In this document: positions 52,354-63,447 of the stretch, one piece after another
How the letters are laid out: each line of letters starts with the position of its first letter
Numbering within the stretch: position 1 is the stretch's first letter
Assembly (NCBI RefSeq): GCF_011813015.1
Contig: NZ_QHLQ01000011.1
Span: 72,583-136,582, forward strand
DNA: 64,000 nucleotides
DNA from: Parasedimentitalea denitrificans
GTDB taxonomy: Bacteria; Pseudomonadota; Alphaproteobacteria; Rhodobacterales; Rhodobacteraceae
Direction of reading: 5' to 3'
Made by a program: the position numbers and the translations under genes
The notes under the pieces: model-generated
Told to the model about the DNA's origin: nothing
The model's input: the letters and a program-made list of their open reading frames with translations, nothing else
Database searches by the model: none

Positions 52354-55300
52354 TCACCCCTGAAGCGATTTCACCTCAACTTCACCCTCTGCCTGAGCCT
52401 TAATCGCCAGTGCGGCGGCGTTAGAACCCGCAGCGGTGGTGAAGTAGGGGATCTTGTCGTACAGCGCGACAGAGCGCATGTCTTTGCTGTCCTCAACCGC
52501 TTGCGCGCCTTCGGTGGTGTTCATCAGCAGCTGCACATGACCGTCTTTTAGCAGGTCAACCACGTGTGGGCGGCCCTCATAGACTTTGTTGACCAGTACA
52601 CATTCTACGCCGTGACCGGTCAGCCAGCTTTGAGTGCCGCGAGTGGCGATCAGGGTAAAGCCCTGTTCGACCAGTACCTGTGCAGCCTCAAGCATCAGCG
52701 CGCCTTTGTCGGCGTCCTTGATCGAAATGAAGGCTTTGCCCGAGGCGGGCAGTACCATGCCAGCGCCCATCTGTGCCTTCAGGAAGGCGCGTGGGAAATC
52801 GCGGTCCCAGCCCATGACTTCGCCAGTAGAGCGCATTTCTGGCCCGAGCAGAGTGTCTACGCCGGGGAAACGAGCAAACGGCAGCACCGCCTCCTTGACT
52901 GAGTACCAAGGCATGTTGGGATCAGCCAGCGTCATCGGATCACCCAGTGGCAGCACGTCGTCATATTTGGCGTCAGCCTTGTAGGGGGCGCGCATCGGGA
53001 AGTTGCTGAGAGGCTCACCTGCCATGACGCGTGCCGCGATAGACGCAATGGCGCTGTCGGTGGCCTTGGCGACAAAGGGTACGGTTCGGCTGGCGCGTGG
53101 GTTGACCTCAATCAGGTAGATCACGCCGTCCTTGATGGCGAACTGGATGTTCATCAGGCCGACAACGTTCAGGCCCTTGGCCAAGGCAAAGGTCTGCGCT
53201 TTAATCTCGGTCAGGACGTCTTCCGACAGCGAGTAAGGTGGCAGCGAGCAAGCACTGTCGCCTGAGTGAACACCAGCCTCTTCGATGTGCTGCATGATGC
53301 CCGCAACGTGCACGTCTTTGCCGTCGCAAATGGCATCCACATCCAATTCAACAGCGCCAGACAGATAGCTGTCGAGCAACACAGGGCTGTCGCCGGACAC
53401 AACCACCGCCTCGGCGATGTAGCGTTCCAGCTGGGCCATGTCGCGTACGATTTCCATCGCGCGGCCACCGAGTACATAAGACGGGCGGATCACCAGTGGA
53501 AAGCCAATTTCGCCAGCAATGGCCAGTGCTTCCTCGTCGGTCGAGGCGATGCCGTTGGTTGGCTGCTTCAGGCCCAGATTGTTGACCAGTTCCTGGAACC
53601 GCTCGCGGTCTTCTGCCAGGTCAATCGCATCTGGGGTGGTACCCAGAATTGGAATGCCGGAATCTTCGAGTGCATTAGCGAGTTTCAGTGGCGTTTGGCC
53701 GCCGAACTGAACGATAACACCGTGCAGGGTGCCGTTCTGTTTTTCGGTTTCCAGAATTTCCATTACGTGCTCATAGGTGAGCGGCTCGAAATACAACCGG
53801 TCCGAGGTGTCATAGTCGGTCGACACGGTTTCGGGGTTACAGTTGACCATGATGGTTTCATAGCCCGCATCGGTCAGCGCATAACATGCGTGACAGCAGC
53901 AGTAGTCAAACTCAATCCCTTGGCCGATCCGGTTTGGACCGCCACCGAGAATAACCACTTTCTTGCGGTCACTTGGCCGTGCTTCACATTCCGCCTCGCC
54001 CATCATTGGGGCTTCGTAAGTGGAATACATGTACGGCGTTTGCGCCTCGAATTCAGCGGCGCAGGTGTCGATGCGTTTGAATACGGCGGTGACACCCAAC
54101 GCGCGACGGGCTTTGCGTACGTCGGTTTCGGTTGCTTCTGTCAGGTTGGCCAAACGGGCGTCGGTAAAGCCGAGCATCTTCAGATTACGGATACCGCGTT
54201 CGTCAGTAGGCAACCCGTTGGCGCGCACTTCAGCCTCTGCTTCGATGATCTCGCGGATGCGGGCTAGGAACCAGGGGTCAAACATGGTGACGTTGTGGAT
54301 TTCATCATCCGACAAGCCATGGCGCATCGCCTGCGCAATGGTACGCATGCGGTCTGGGGTTTGCATGCCGATTGCCTTGATCACAGCGGCCTTGTCAGCG
54401 CTTGCATCTTCCCACAACCCGACTGACACACCGGGAATGTCGACTTCGTCAAACCCAGTCAGGTCGGATTCCATCGACGCCAGCGCCTTTTGCAAGCTTT
54501 CGTGGATGGTGCGGCCGATTGCCATAGTTTCACCAACCGACTTCATCGCGGTGGTTAGATAAGGCTCGGAACCGGGGAACTTTTCAAATGCGAATTTCGG
54601 GATCTTGGTGACGACGTAGTCGATGCTTGGTTCAAACGACGCCGGGGTGACCTTGGTGATGTCGTTGTCCAGCTCGTCCAGTGTATATCCGACAGCCAGT
54701 TTCGCAGCGATTTTGGCAATCGGGAAGCCGGTCGCCTTGGACGCCAGCGCAGAAGAACGGCTGACCCGTGGGTTCATTTCAATCACAACCATCCGGCCGT
54801 CGGCAGGGTTTACCGCCCACTGAACGTTCGACCCGCCAGTTTCCACGCCGATTTCACGCAGAACATTGACCGAGTGCGTCCGCATGATCTGGTATTCTTT
54901 GTCGGTCAGGGTCAGCGCCGGGGCAACTGTGATCGAATCACCGGTGTGAACACCCATTGGATCGATGTTCTCGATGGCGCAGACGATGATGGCGTTGTCG
55001 GCCTTGTCGCGCACAACCTCCATCTCAAATTCTTTCCAGCCCAGCAGGCTCTCGTCGACCAGGATCTGGTTCACTGGAGAGGCATCCATGCCGGTGCGGC
55101 AGAAGTGGACATAATCGTCGCGGTTATAGGCGACACCGCCGCCGGTTCCGCCCATGGTGAATGCAGGGCGGATGATGGCTGGCAGGCCGATGTCTTCTAG
55201 AGATTCGAGGGCAATGCGCACACCCTCATCCAAGTCAGCCTTGCCGTCGTCTAGTTTGGGGGCAGTGACGATTGTGGCACGAGGGTTTTCGATACCCAGA

Positions 55301-55713
55301 CGATCCATCGCTTCGCGGAACAACTTACGATCTTCGGCCATTTCAATGGCATCGCGGGTGGCACCGATCATTTCGACGTCGAATTTCTCTAGCACACCCA
55401 TCTCTTCGAGCGCCAGAGATGTGTTCAACCCGGTCTGGCCACCCATGGTTGGCAACAGAGCGTCGGGGCGCTCCTTCTCGATGATCTTGGCAACCACTTC
55501 GGGAGTGATCGGCTCGATATAGGTCGCATCAGCCAGACCGGGATCGGTCATGATGGTCGCCGGGTTCGAGTTGACCAGGATAACCCGGTAACCCTCTTCG
55601 CGCAGCGCCTTACAGGCCTGTGCGCCCGAGTAGTCAAATTCGCAGGCTTGGCCAATAACAATGGGCCCCGCACCAATGATCATGATCGATTGGATGTCGG
55701 TTCTTTTAGGCAT
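52354..55713 (-). CDS. carB: Carbamoyl-phosphate synthase, large subunit
   Basis: Makes carbamoyl phosphate from bicarbonate, ammonia and ATP for arginine and pyrimidine synthesis, with CarA (not in the window). About 1119 residues with two ATP-grasp halves: [21 protein letters not shown] and its second-half counterpart [21 protein letters not shown], and the C-terminal MGS-like regulatory domain near [11 protein letters not shown]. The start at 55713 gives the canonical MPKRTDI and proper spacing to AGGAA; an ATG two codons earlier sits too close to it. Confidence 0.96.
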   Translation of the reverse strand: MPKRTDIQSIMIIGAGPIVIGQACEFDYSGAQACKALREEGYRVILVNSNPATIMTDPGLADATYIEPITPEVVAKIIEKERPDALLPTMGGQTGLNTSLALEEMGVLEKFDVEMIGATRDAIEMAEDRKLFREAMDRLGIENPRATIVTAPKLDDGKADLDEGVRIALESLEDIGLPAIIRPAFTMGGTGGGVAYNRDDYVHFCRTGMDASPVNQILVDESLLGWKEFEMEVVRDKADNAIIVCAIENIDPMGVHTGDSITVAPALTLTDKEYQIMRTHSVNVLREIGVETGGSNVQWAVNPADGRMVVIEMNPRVSRSSALASKATGFPIAKIAAKLAVGYTLDELDNDITKVTPASFEPSIDYVVTKIPKFAFEKFPGSEPYLTTAMKSVGETMAIGRTIHESLQKALASMESDLTGFDEVDIPGVSVGLWEDASADKAAVIKAIGMQTPDRMRTIAQAMRHGLSDDEIHNVTMFDPWFLARIREIIEAEAEVRANGLPTDERGIRNLKMLGFTDARLANLTEATETDVRKARRALGVTAVFKRIDTCAAEFEAQTPYMYSTYEAPMMGEAECEARPSDRKKVVILGGGPNRIGQGIEFDYCCCHACYALTDAGYETIMVNCNPETVSTDYDTSDRLYFEPLTYEHVMEILETEKQNGTLHGVIVQFGGQTPLKLANALEDSGIPILGTTPDAIDLAEDRERFQELVNNLGLKQPTNGIASTDEEALAIAGEIGFPLVIRPSYVLGGRAMEIVRDMAQLERYIAEAVVVSGDSPVLLDSYLSGAVELDVDAICDGKDVHVAGIMQHIEEAGVHSGDSACSLPPYSLSEDVLTEIKAQTFALAKGLNVVGLMNIQFAIKDGVIYLIEVNPRASRTVPFVAKATDSAIASIAARVMAGEPLSNFPMRAPYKADAKYDDVLPLGDPMTLADPNMPWYSVKEAVLPFARFPGVDTLLGPEMRSTGEVMGWDRDFPRAFLKAQMGAGMVLPASGKAFISIKDADKGALMLEAAQVLVEQGFTLIATRGTQSWLTGHGVECVLVNKVYEGRPHVVDLLKDGHVQLLMNTTEGAQAVEDSKDMRSVALYDKIPYFTTAAGSNAAALAIKAQAEGEVEVKSLQG

Positions 55714-55774
55714 GGCCATATTCCTTCGATTTTGCGCGAGTCAGTGGCGCCCCCAAGCGCCCAAATTGTCCTGC

Positions 55775-55802
55775 GTTATAGGGACCGCGCCGAAAGGTGC
55801 AA
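55775..55802 (-). promoter_or_regulatory. Candidate carB promoter
   Basis: On the minus strand TTGCAC (55802-55797), a 16-base spacer and TATAAC (55780-55775) lie about 60 bases before the carB start. A good sigma-70-type match. Confidence 0.5.
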
Positions 55803-55900
55803 GGGGGATCGCAAATTGGTCTCAAATTGCCGCAATCACCTCTTTGTGCGCAATGCGAACATCGTTATAGCGTGGTCACGGACTGATGGAGTGCAACTAA

Positions 55901-57046
55901 GTGCGAATTCGCTTTGATCAAGGTCCCATGGGGGCAGGGACGTGTTTCGAGGCGTCACGAAGAATTATTCGGGCGGATGAACCTGATTCTGTCCCCGCTG
56001 CGTTGGCGGCTATGGATCAAGCTCGCAAAGAGGGGTTTTGGCTGGCAGGTTACGCCTCTTATGAATTGGGGTATGCGTTAGAGCTGAAACTTGCGCATCT
56101 GATGCCAGACAATCGTCGACTGCCACTGATCTGCTTCGGGGTTTATGACGCGCCTACGATGGTTGGGCCTGAAGTCGCAATGCCAAGCCCCGTAGTAGTG
56201 GTGGGACAATTAAAACCACGCTGGAGCTTTGACGACTACCTTGATCGGTTTTCGGTGGTGAAGCGCAACATCGGCGCCGGCGACATATATCAAGCCAACC
56301 TGACTTTTCCGATGGATGCGAGGGTCTATGGCAACGCCGAAGAGCTATATAAGGCTTTGAGTGAAGTGCAGACTGTTGGGCATGGCGTATTGGTTGAGCA
56401 AGTTGGATTGCCTGACGTACTGTCACGCAGTCCCGAATTGTTCTTTCGCACTGATGCTGATGGAGCAATCGAAACGCGGCCTATGAAGGGAACCCAGCCG
56501 CGTAGTGCGGACCCGGTAGAGGATGCTAGACGCCGTGCCTTCTTAAAGTCAGATGAAAAGAACCGCGCAGAAAACCTGATGATCGTGGATCTGCTGCGTA
56601 ATGATATCAGCAGAGTTGCGGAACTGGGGAGCGTTCATGTACCAGATCTGTTTGCCATTGAAACCTACGCAACTGTGCATCAGATGGTGTCTACTGTGAG
56701 GGCCAAGTTGCGCCCGGATACTGGATTGGGTGACATCTTACGCGCGCTGTATCCCTGCGGTTCTATCACCGGCGCGCCGAAAATCCGCGCGATGGAGATA
56801 TTACGTGACTTGGAACCCCACCCGCGCGAAATTTACTGTGGCTCAATCGGCTGGGCAGCCCCGGATGGGCGATCTGAATTCAACGTGGCGATCCGCACCT
56901 TGATGGTTGAGAATGGCAAAGCCACGTTGAATGTTGGCGGTGGTGTGGTTTGGGACAGCACGGCCGAGGCCGAATATGAGGAAGCCCTATGGAAAAGCCG
57001 ATTTGCCCAATTGAGGCAGCCCGACCCGATCCGAGCTTCCGCCTGA
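55901..57046 (+). CDS. pabB: Aminodeoxychorismate synthase component I
   Basis: Forms aminodeoxychorismate from chorismate for folate. 381 residues of the chorismate-binding fold: VVKRNIGAGDIYQANLTF, SRSPELFFR, TRPMKGTQPRS, the DLLRNDISRV block and PCGSITGAPKIRAMEI with IYCGSIGW. The start codon is GTG at 55901. Its 3' end overlaps the next gene by 58 bases. The order pabB-pabC as separate but overlapping genes matches the PabB-PabC fusions seen elsewhere. Confidence 0.9.
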   Translation: MRIRFDQGPMGAGTCFEASRRIIRADEPDSVPAALAAMDQARKEGFWLAGYASYELGYALELKLAHLMPDNRRLPLICFGVYDAPTMVGPEVAMPSPVVVVGQLKPRWSFDDYLDRFSVVKRNIGAGDIYQANLTFPMDARVYGNAEELYKALSEVQTVGHGVLVEQVGLPDVLSRSPELFFRTDADGAIETRPMKGTQPRSADPVEDARRRAFLKSDEKNRAENLMIVDLLRNDISRVAELGSVHVPDLFAIETYATVHQMVSTVRAKLRPDTGLGDILRALYPCGSITGAPKIRAMEILRDLEPHPREIYCGSIGWAAPDGRSEFNVAIRTLMVENGKATLNVGGGVVWDSTAEAEYEEALWKSRFAQLRQPDPIRASA

Positions 57047-57672
57047 TCGAAACCTTTGGCTATGTGCCGGGGCAGGGGATCTCTCGAGCTGAATTGCATG
57101 TCGCGCGGGTAGTTGCCTCGGCGGCTGAGCTAGGGTTTCGTTGCAACAAGCCTGCGATTGAGGCCACGATGATAGAGGTCGCGGGAAATGAACCGCTGCG
57201 TTGTCGGTTGACGTTGGGCATCGACGGAGATCTGGAGGTGACAACTGCTCCAATGCCGAAACGCTGGCATATGCCGAACTTTGTCATTTCCGATGTACGA
57301 CTTAACTCTGATGATCAGATGCTACGCCACAAAACCACCCGGCGCGCTCTTTATGACAAGGCTCGCGCGGCTTTGCCTGTGGGTACCCATGAAGCCGTCT
57401 TGCTCAACGAACGGGGCGAGCTGTGCGAGGGCACTATCACCAACATTATGCTGACGACGCCGGATGGTGAACAACTGACCCCAGCCCTTAGTTCCGGGTG
57501 CTTGCCGGGAGTTTATAGGCAAAGCATGTTGGACCATGGAAGATTACGCGAGGCGGTTTTGACGCTAACGGATCTAAGTGACGCACGGCATATTTATCTG
57601 ATCAATTCTCTGCGCGGCGCCACACAGGCACTTTGGGCGCCGGAATGCGCTCAATTTGCCCGCTTTGCTTGA
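56989..57672 (+). CDS. pabC: Aminodeoxychorismate lyase-like class IV aminotransferase
   Basis: PLP enzyme that releases 4-aminobenzoate and pyruvate from aminodeoxychorismate. 227 residues: FRLIETFGYVPGQGI, the PLP-lysine segment LRHKTTRRALYDKA, and CEGTITNIML. The reading begins inside pabB (58-base overlap) with GAGGAAG four bases before the ATG; no later in-frame methionine would keep the first strand, so the overlap seems real. Role as PabC is supported by the coupling to pabB. Confidence 0.87.
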   Translation: MEKPICPIEAARPDPSFRLIETFGYVPGQGISRAELHVARVVASAAELGFRCNKPAIEATMIEVAGNEPLRCRLTLGIDGDLEVTTAPMPKRWHMPNFVISDVRLNSDDQMLRHKTTRRALYDKARAALPVGTHEAVLLNERGELCEGTITNIMLTTPDGEQLTPALSSGCLPGVYRQSMLDHGRLREAVLTLTDLSDARHIYLINSLRGATQALWAPECAQFARFA

Positions 57673-57697
57673 CATCTGAGCCGCAACCCTGTGTATC
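57669..57697 (+). promoter_or_regulatory. Candidate aspS promoter
   Basis: TTGACA at 57669-57674, overlapping the pabC stop, followed after 17 bases by TGTATC. The -35 is perfect and the -10 weak. About 70 bases before the aspS start. Confidence 0.35.
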
Positions 57698-57766
57698 GGC
57701 CCAGACGAATTCTGCGCGCCTGCGCGCTTATCCCATACGACGACCCGATTGACGAAAGGTCACGCC

Positions 57767-59620
57767 ATGCACGCCTATCGCAGCCATACCTGCGCCGAAC
57801 TGAACAAATCCAACGTGGGCGACACTGTTCGCCTGTCCGGCTGGGTCCATCGTATCCGTGACCACGGCGGCTTGCTGTTCATCGATCTGCGCGATCACTA
57901 TGGCATCACTCAGGTCATGGCCGACCCCGATAGCCCGGTCTTTGCTGAGCTGGAAAAGGTACGCTCTGAATGGTGTATCCAGATCGAGGGTAACGTGCTG
58001 GCGCGTGACGAGAGCCTGATCAACAAAGCAATCCCAACTGGCGAGGTTGAGGTGTTCATTCGCGGCCTAGAGGTTCTGGGCCAATCCGAAGAACTGCCAC
58101 TGATGGTGTTCGGTGATCAGGAATACCCTGAAGAAACCCGCCTGAAGTATCGCTATCTGGACCTGCGCCGCGAGGCGATGCAAAACAACATGAAGCTACG
58201 CAGCGATGTTGTCATGTCCATGCGCAAGCGCATGTGGGACAAAGAGTTCCGCGAGTACCAGACGCCGATCATCACTGCTTCGTCGCCCGAAGGTGCACGT
58301 GACTTCCTGGTGCCATCGCGTCTGCACCCGGGCAAGTTCTACGCCCTTCCGCAGGCCCCACAGCAGTTCAAACAGCTGATGATGGTTGCTGGCTTCGACA
58401 AGTATTTCCAGATCGCGCCGTGTTTCCGTGACGAAGATCCGCGCGCCGACCGTTCGCCTACCGATTTCTACCAGCTGGATCTGGAGATGTCCTTTGTTGA
58501 GCAGCAGGATGTGTTCGACACCATCCAGCCGGTTCTGCAGGGTGTGTTCGAAGAGTTCGGCGGTGGCCGCAAGGTGGATCAGGAATGGCCGCAGATTTCC
58601 TACAAGGACGCGGCTCTGTGGTATGGTTCCGACAAGCCCGACCTGCGCAACCCGATCAAAATGCAGGTTGTGTCTGACCACTTCCGCGGTTCCGGCTTTG
58701 CGATTTTTGCCAGCTTGCTGGAAAACGAAGGTACCGAAGTTCGCGCCATTCCAGCCCCCGGTGGCGGTGGCCGTAAATTCTGTGACCGCATGAACAAATT
58801 CGCCCAGGGTGAAGGTCTGCCGGGCATGGGCTATATCTTCTGGCGCAAGCAATCTCCGGATTCAATTGCGCAGGAACGTGGCATCACCGTCAAAGAAGTG
58901 AACGCTCTGGTCAAATCGGGCGAGATCACCTTGGGCAACGAGGCCGCTGGTCCGCTGGCCAAGAACATCGGCCCCGAGCGCACCGAGGCGATCCGCCAGC
59001 AGCTGGGTCTGGACGTGGGCGATGCGGCCTTCTTCCTGGGTGGTAAGCCCAAGGCGTTCGAAGCTGTTGCTGGCCGTGCCCGTACCGTCATCGGTGATGA
59101 ACTGGGTCTGTCTGACAAGGATCGCTTTGCCTTTGCTTGGATCGTGGACTTCCCGATCTACGAAGCAGACGAAGAGACCGGCAAGATCGATTTTGAGCAC
59201 AACCCGTTCTCGATGCCGCAGGGTGGTATGGACGCGCTGCTGGGCGACCCGCTCAAGGTATTGGGTTATCAATACGATTTGGCTTGTAACGGCTACGAAC
59301 TGGTCTCGGGCGCGATCCGGAACCACCGCCCGGAAATCATGTTCAAGGCCTTCGAAATTGCAGGTTACGGCAAGGACGAAGTCGAAAAACGCTTTGGCGG
59401 TATGGTCAATGCCTTCCAATACGGCGCCCCGCCACACGGTGGTTGTGCCGCTGGAGTCGACCGTATCGTGATGCTGCTGGCAGACGAGGCCAACATCCGC
59501 GAAGTGGTGATGTTCCCAATGAACCAGCGCGCCGAAGATCAGATGATGAACGCTCCAAGCAATCCGACCTCGGATCAGCTGATGGAGCTGGGCCTACGGG
59601 TGATACCTCAGGATCAGTAA
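57767..59620 (+). CDS. aspS: Aspartyl-tRNA synthetase
   Basis: Charges tRNA-Asp (and possibly tRNA-Asn). 617 residues, bacterial type. N-terminal OB fold with [26 protein letters not shown]; class II motif 2 as [24 protein letters not shown]; the bacterial GAD insert in the middle; and motif 3 near [18 protein letters not shown] before ATG 57767 sets the start at MHAYRSHT. Codon use is strongly C/G-ended, as for a highly expressed gene. Confidence 0.96.
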   Translation: MHAYRSHTCAELNKSNVGDTVRLSGWVHRIRDHGGLLFIDLRDHYGITQVMADPDSPVFAELEKVRSEWCIQIEGNVLARDESLINKAIPTGEVEVFIRGLEVLGQSEELPLMVFGDQEYPEETRLKYRYLDLRREAMQNNMKLRSDVVMSMRKRMWDKEFREYQTPIITASSPEGARDFLVPSRLHPGKFYALPQAPQQFKQLMMVAGFDKYFQIAPCFRDEDPRADRSPTDFYQLDLEMSFVEQQDVFDTIQPVLQGVFEEFGGGRKVDQEWPQISYKDAALWYGSDKPDLRNPIKMQVVSDHFRGSGFAIFASLLENEGTEVRAIPAPGGGGRKFCDRMNKFAQGEGLPGMGYIFWRKQSPDSIAQERGITVKEVNALVKSGEITLGNEAAGPLAKNIGPERTEAIRQQLGLDVGDAAFFLGGKPKAFEAVAGRARTVIGDELGLSDKDRFAFAWIVDFPIYEADEETGKIDFEHNPFSMPQGGMDALLGDPLKVLGYQYDLACNGYELVSGAIRNHRPEIMFKAFEIAGYGKDEVEKRFGGMVNAFQYGAPPHGGCAAGVDRIVMLLADEANIREVVMFPMNQRAEDQMMNAPSNPTSDQLMELGLRVIPQDQ

Positions 59621-59646
59621 CCCCACCAAATTACTATGTGATCAAA

Positions 59647-59673
59647 GGCTCGGGCATGTCCCGGGCCTTTTTT
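59647..59673 (+). terminator. Terminator of aspS
   Basis: GGCTCGGG-CATGT-CCCGGGCC (one G-T pair) followed by six T, 27 bases after the aspS stop. A strong intrinsic terminator. Confidence 0.85.
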
Positions 59674-59803
59674 GCGAAAAACGGCAGGTGAAAAAATATC
59701 GACGGAGAACGTTAGCCCGTGCGTATAATTCAAAATGACCGGTACGATAGCTTAGTAGGCTGGTACATGGCACAAGAATTGACTGACCGGGAGCAAGTCC
59801 AAG

Positions 59804-61186
59804 ATGTTTACGCCCGCCCTCGCAGAGATCCGGTTTGGATGCGGATTATCACCTGATCTACAACCGAAAAACTCGGTAGAGGATATGCTGAGGCAGCTTG
59901 CTGGCAAAGACAGCATGGCCCAAGCCCACCCAATTCAGGACTTTGACAGCTTCTGGCCGCAGATGACCGCCTTTGGTCAACTCCGTCGGAAACGACGCAA
60001 GGCAAGGGGAACCGATGCCTATGATGGTTTAAATCGTCAGTACAATTCCATGCGAAGAAAGGCCCGCGCCAATCGGACACGTTGGTTTGCTCAGATAATA
60101 CTGCGACATTGCCAGACCAAAGACGGATTTCGCGAGAGGTTGGCTCTGTTCTGGGGCGACCACTTTACTGCGCAGGGCAAAAACGGCTTGGTGAGAACCT
60201 TGGGCGCACCCTATGTGGACACAGCAATCAGGCCGCTGGTCTCAGGCAATTTTGCCGATCTGCTAATCTCGGCTGTCACTCATCCTTTCATGTTGCAGTA
60301 CCTGGATCAGCATCAATCAATCGGCCCCAATAGTCGGGTTGCGCAGCGATCAGACCGGCCTAACGGATTGAACGAAAATCTGGCGCGCGAGGTTCTGGAG
60401 CTTCATACGCTGGGTGTAGATGGGCCTTATACTCAACAGGATGTAGGGCAACTGGCCGAACTGTTCACAGGGCTTAGCTTTCGGTTGAAAACGGGGTTCC
60501 AGTTCAAGGCAAACACTGCCGAGCCGGGCCCTGAAACGGTATTGGGCAAGGAATATGGGGGCAATCCGGCGCAGTTGCGGTCGATCCATGCCGTGCTCAG
60601 AGATTTGGCAATACACCCAGCGACGGCCGATCATATCGCGCGTAAATTAGTGGTGCACTTTGTTTCCGACACGCCTGATCCCGAACTGGTTCGCCATGTA
60701 GCAGCGCGATTTCGCGACACCAATGGTGATCTCGCCCAGGTCTATGCTGCGCTGTTGGAACATCCTGCCGCCTGGGTCCCAGAATTGCGCAATGTAAAGC
60801 CACCATTGGATTTTATCGCAAGCGCCTGCCGGGCCCTTGCAGTTCGTCCAGCGCATTTGGAAAGGACTTCGCCCAAGAACCTCAACATGCGTCTGGTCAC
60901 GCCGATGATCCTGATGGGTCAACGTTGGGAGCGGCCCAATGGCCCCGATGGGTGGCCAGAACAGGATACGGCATGGATCACGCCACCAAGTTTAGCTGCC
61001 CGAATTCGCTGGGCCATGCTGGCTCCACGTCAACTGATGAACCTTTTGCCACCCCCGGAAAGTTTTGTCGAAACCAGTCTGGGGGAGTACGCCGATGGGC
61101 CGGTACGATTTACCGCGCGCGCCGCTGAAACCCAAGCTGAGGCGATAGGGCTGATCCTGTCCTCTCCTGCCTTTCAACGCCGCTAA
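59804..61186 (+). CDS. DUF1800 family protein
   Basis: A 460-residue protein of DUF1800, usually paired with a DUF1501 protein as here (next gene 15 bases on). Typical blocks: RLALFWGDHFTAQ, LNENLAREVLELHTLGVDGPYTQQDVGQLAELFTG, LAIHPATADHIARKLVVHFVSD and a C-terminal LSSPAFQRR. No signal peptide is visible at the N-terminus (MFTPALAEIRFGCG), while its partner has a Tat signal; whether the two are exported together is unclear. Function unknown. GGGAGC precedes the ATG. Confidence 0.87.
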   Translation: MFTPALAEIRFGCGLSPDLQPKNSVEDMLRQLAGKDSMAQAHPIQDFDSFWPQMTAFGQLRRKRRKARGTDAYDGLNRQYNSMRRKARANRTRWFAQIILRHCQTKDGFRERLALFWGDHFTAQGKNGLVRTLGAPYVDTAIRPLVSGNFADLLISAVTHPFMLQYLDQHQSIGPNSRVAQRSDRPNGLNENLAREVLELHTLGVDGPYTQQDVGQLAELFTGLSFRLKTGFQFKANTAEPGPETVLGKEYGGNPAQLRSIHAVLRDLAIHPATADHIARKLVVHFVSDTPDPELVRHVAARFRDTNGDLAQVYAALLEHPAAWVPELRNVKPPLDFIASACRALAVRPAHLERTSPKNLNMRLVTPMILMGQRWERPNGPDGWPEQDTAWITPPSLAARIRWAMLAPRQLMNLLPPPESFVETSLGEYADGPVRFTARAAETQAEAIGLILSSPAFQRR

Positions 61187-61201
61187 TAGAAGGGCACAGC
61201 C

Positions 61202-62416
61202 ATGACATTATCCCGCCGCCATTTCCTGACCCGTTCAGCCGTTATCGGGTGTTCTGCCGCTGCCAGCCCGCTGCTGACCCCTGTCAGTTTTGCTGCCGCC
61301 CCCTGGGACACCCGGTTGGTTGTGATCATTCTGCGCGGTGGTATGGACGGACTGGATATGTTGCAGCCATATGGCGATCCCAATTATGCAGGACTAAGGA
61401 CAACACTGGCCGGAGGGCCAGAAAATGGCGGTCTGGATCTGGATGGTTTCTACGCGATGCATCAGGGGCTGGCGCCGTTGCTACCGCTGTGGAAACGACA
61501 GGAACTGGGGTTTGTGCAGGCCGTTTCGATCCCTTACCGCGACCGCCGCAGCCATTTTGATGGCCAGGACTTGCTAGAAGCGGGAACAACCGAACTGGGA
61601 CAGGTTGGCGATGGCTGGCTGAACCGGATGTTGCAACACATGAGTGGCGTCGAAACCCGCACTGCATTTGCTATCGGACAGGGTGAGATGAAATTGCTGC
61701 AAGGGCCTGCGCAGGTTTCAGACTGGAGCCCGGACGCCGCATTGAGCCTGAGCCCACAGGCGAAACTGCTGGCAGAGCAAATGATGCGGAACGATCCGTT
61801 GTTTCACGCAGCACTGGCCGAGGCACTGGAACTGTCACAGGACGGGTCGATGATGTTGGGGCAGGCAGAGAGTGACGAAGCGATGGAAGAGATGACCATG
61901 CCCTCACCCTCACGAGGAAAATCTCATCTGAAGATCGCAGAGTTTGCTGCTGAACAGCTGCGCAACGAAACTCGGGTTGCTGCTTTCTCGATCAACGGAT
62001 GGGATACACATTCCAACCAAACACGGGGGCTAGGGTCCGCATTTCGCCGGTTGTCGGACACGATTCTGACCCTGCGTGACGGGCTCGGGGGGGCAATTTG
62101 GGGAAAGACGGCGATTTTGGCGATGACGGAATTTGGCCGAACCGCGCGCGAGAACGGCACCAAGGGAACAGACCACGGAACCGGAGGGGCAATGCTGCTG
62201 TCAGGCGGCGCCATTCGAGGTGGTCGGGTTCACGGGCGTTGGCCAGGTTTGGCAGAGGTCGACTTGTTTGACCGGCGCGATCTCATGCCCACAACAGACG
62301 TGCGCGCGCAGGCGGCTTGGATCATGCGGGGGCTGATTGGCGTGGACCGATCCCAGCTGGAACAGGTGGTGTTTCCGGGGCTCGATATGGGTAACGATCC
62401 GGGGCTGCTATTGTGA
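61202..62416 (+). CDS. DUF1501 family protein, Tat-exported
   Basis: A 404-residue protein of DUF1501, related to sulfatase/alkaline-phosphatase-like folds. A twin-arginine signal (SRRHFLTRS) leads a hydrophobic stretch cut near SFAA. The mature part has VVIILRGGMDGLDMLQPYGD, SHFDGQDLLEAG, NGWDTHSNQ and MTEFGRTARENGTKGTDHGTGGAML; the conserved Asp/His residues look like metal ligands. The partner DUF1800 gene is directly upstream. The natural substrate is unknown. Confidence 0.88.
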   Translation: MTLSRRHFLTRSAVIGCSAAASPLLTPVSFAAAPWDTRLVVIILRGGMDGLDMLQPYGDPNYAGLRTTLAGGPENGGLDLDGFYAMHQGLAPLLPLWKRQELGFVQAVSIPYRDRRSHFDGQDLLEAGTTELGQVGDGWLNRMLQHMSGVETRTAFAIGQGEMKLLQGPAQVSDWSPDAALSLSPQAKLLAEQMMRNDPLFHAALAEALELSQDGSMMLGQAESDEAMEEMTMPSPSRGKSHLKIAEFAAEQLRNETRVAAFSINGWDTHSNQTRGLGSAFRRLSDTILTLRDGLGGAIWGKTAILAMTEFGRTARENGTKGTDHGTGGAMLLSGGAIRGGRVHGRWPGLAEVDLFDRRDLMPTTDVRAQAAWIMRGLIGVDRSQLEQVVFPGLDMGNDPGLLL

Positions 62417-62576
62417 TCAGATAAAATAGGCAGTGCGGCCAAGGGGCCTTTGGCACGGCACCATAACTTGGGCAGAAGAAATCAGTTGGCTCGCTGGCTC
62501 GTCGATGCTGTGACTAACCCCAAGGGAACGACCCTACTGCTTGGTTGCCACCTAATTGCAGCAGCCAAGAAACCGG

Positions 62577-62726
62577 TCAGGTGTCAGATGGCAAGACCAG
62601 TAAAGAACCGGTCCCATCTGGATCATTCTCAGACCTGTTGCGGCGGATTTTACCCGCTGCCAACCTGGCCCTGCCATAAAGAACGAGGGCCAAAGTAACG
62701 GCAATAATCAGAGAGGTTTCCAGCAC
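62577..62726 (-). CDS. Possible 49-residue membrane peptide coupled to response regulator
   Basis: One base after the response regulator TGA, GTG at 62726 opens a frame of 49 codons ending in TGA. The product begins MLETSLIIAVTLALVLYGRA, a single membrane helix with basic residues on its C-terminal side (GKIRRNRSEND), then a short polar tail. The immediate junction suggests translational re-initiation. There is no separate ribosome site, so evidence is the helix, the charge pattern and the position. I recognise no family. Confidence 0.4.
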   Translation of the reverse strand: MLETSLIIAVTLALVLYGRARLAAGKIRRNRSENDPDGTGSLLVLPSDT

Positions 62727-62727
62727 G

Positions 62728-63447
62728 TCAGATCGCGAGCTTCTGATTTAGGCGGTCTTGTACTAACCCAGCAATCCGTGCTGCTTCGGTGGTAACAGGA
62801 CGGCCAGTAGATAGGGCTGTCGTTAGACCAGATGCAGCTTCTGCCAGTGGATTGTCACCAACACTACGGGCAACACCGCCCAAAAACTGTGCGACATAGT
62901 TCAGCATTTTGTCTTCTTGCGAGACATTCAAAACGTCTGCGACATGTGCCATGTCATCCTGAAAAGCCAGCAGGTCTGGGTGGATAACCTCATCCGGAAG
63001 ATCAGTCGCGCCAACCGGTTGGCGATCTTCAGGCAGTTTCGACAGGATAGCCTGTTGGAATGCAGCCAGTGAGGTCACAGGTTTTGCAAGGAAACCGTCA
63101 GCACCAGCGGCTAGGGCAGCGTCGTAGCCAGTATCGTCACCAGAGGTCCCCAGTACGACGCCAACACGTGGGGTGGCGGCAACGGCTTCTTCGATAAGGT
63201 CAACGCCAGATCCGTCTGGCAGGCCTAGGTCAACAATCAGAACTGACGGGCGATAAACTTGCAAGTGTCGTCGGGCCGATTTCAGACAATCAGCTCTTCG
63301 AATGCGAGCGCCACTGCGCAGGCACAAAAGACGCATCGCCTCGCAGGCATAGCGGCTGTCTTCAATAACTAGGATGGTCAGCCCCAGTAGGGGGCGCCGG
63401 GTCGTGGGCTGGCGGTGTGCAGCGGCAAATAGGTCCGAATCGTCCAT
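62728..63447 (-). CDS. Orphan response regulator with helical C-terminal domain
   Basis: A 239-residue protein. Receiver domain at about 22-140: acidic pair E29-D30, phospho-acceptor D73 in VLIVDLGLPDG, T101 in VLGTSGDD and K122 in FLAKPV, so phosphorylation looks intact. The remaining 100 residues form a helical domain (PDLLAFQDDMAHVADVLNV and AQFLGGVARSVGD) with no DNA-binding motif that I can see and no Hpt-type histidine motif, so output is probably by protein contact. No histidine kinase is adjacent. GGAGCAAGT precedes the ATG. Confidence 0.85.
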   Translation of the reverse strand: MDDSDLFAAAHRQPTTRRPLLGLTILVIEDSRYACEAMRLLCLRSGARIRRADCLKSARRHLQVYRPSVLIVDLGLPDGSGVDLIEEAVAATPRVGVVLGTSGDDTGYDAALAAGADGFLAKPVTSLAAFQQAILSKLPEDRQPVGATDLPDEVIHPDLLAFQDDMAHVADVLNVSQEDKMLNYVAQFLGGVARSVGDNPLAEAASGLTTALSTGRPVTTEAARIAGLVQDRLNQKLAI

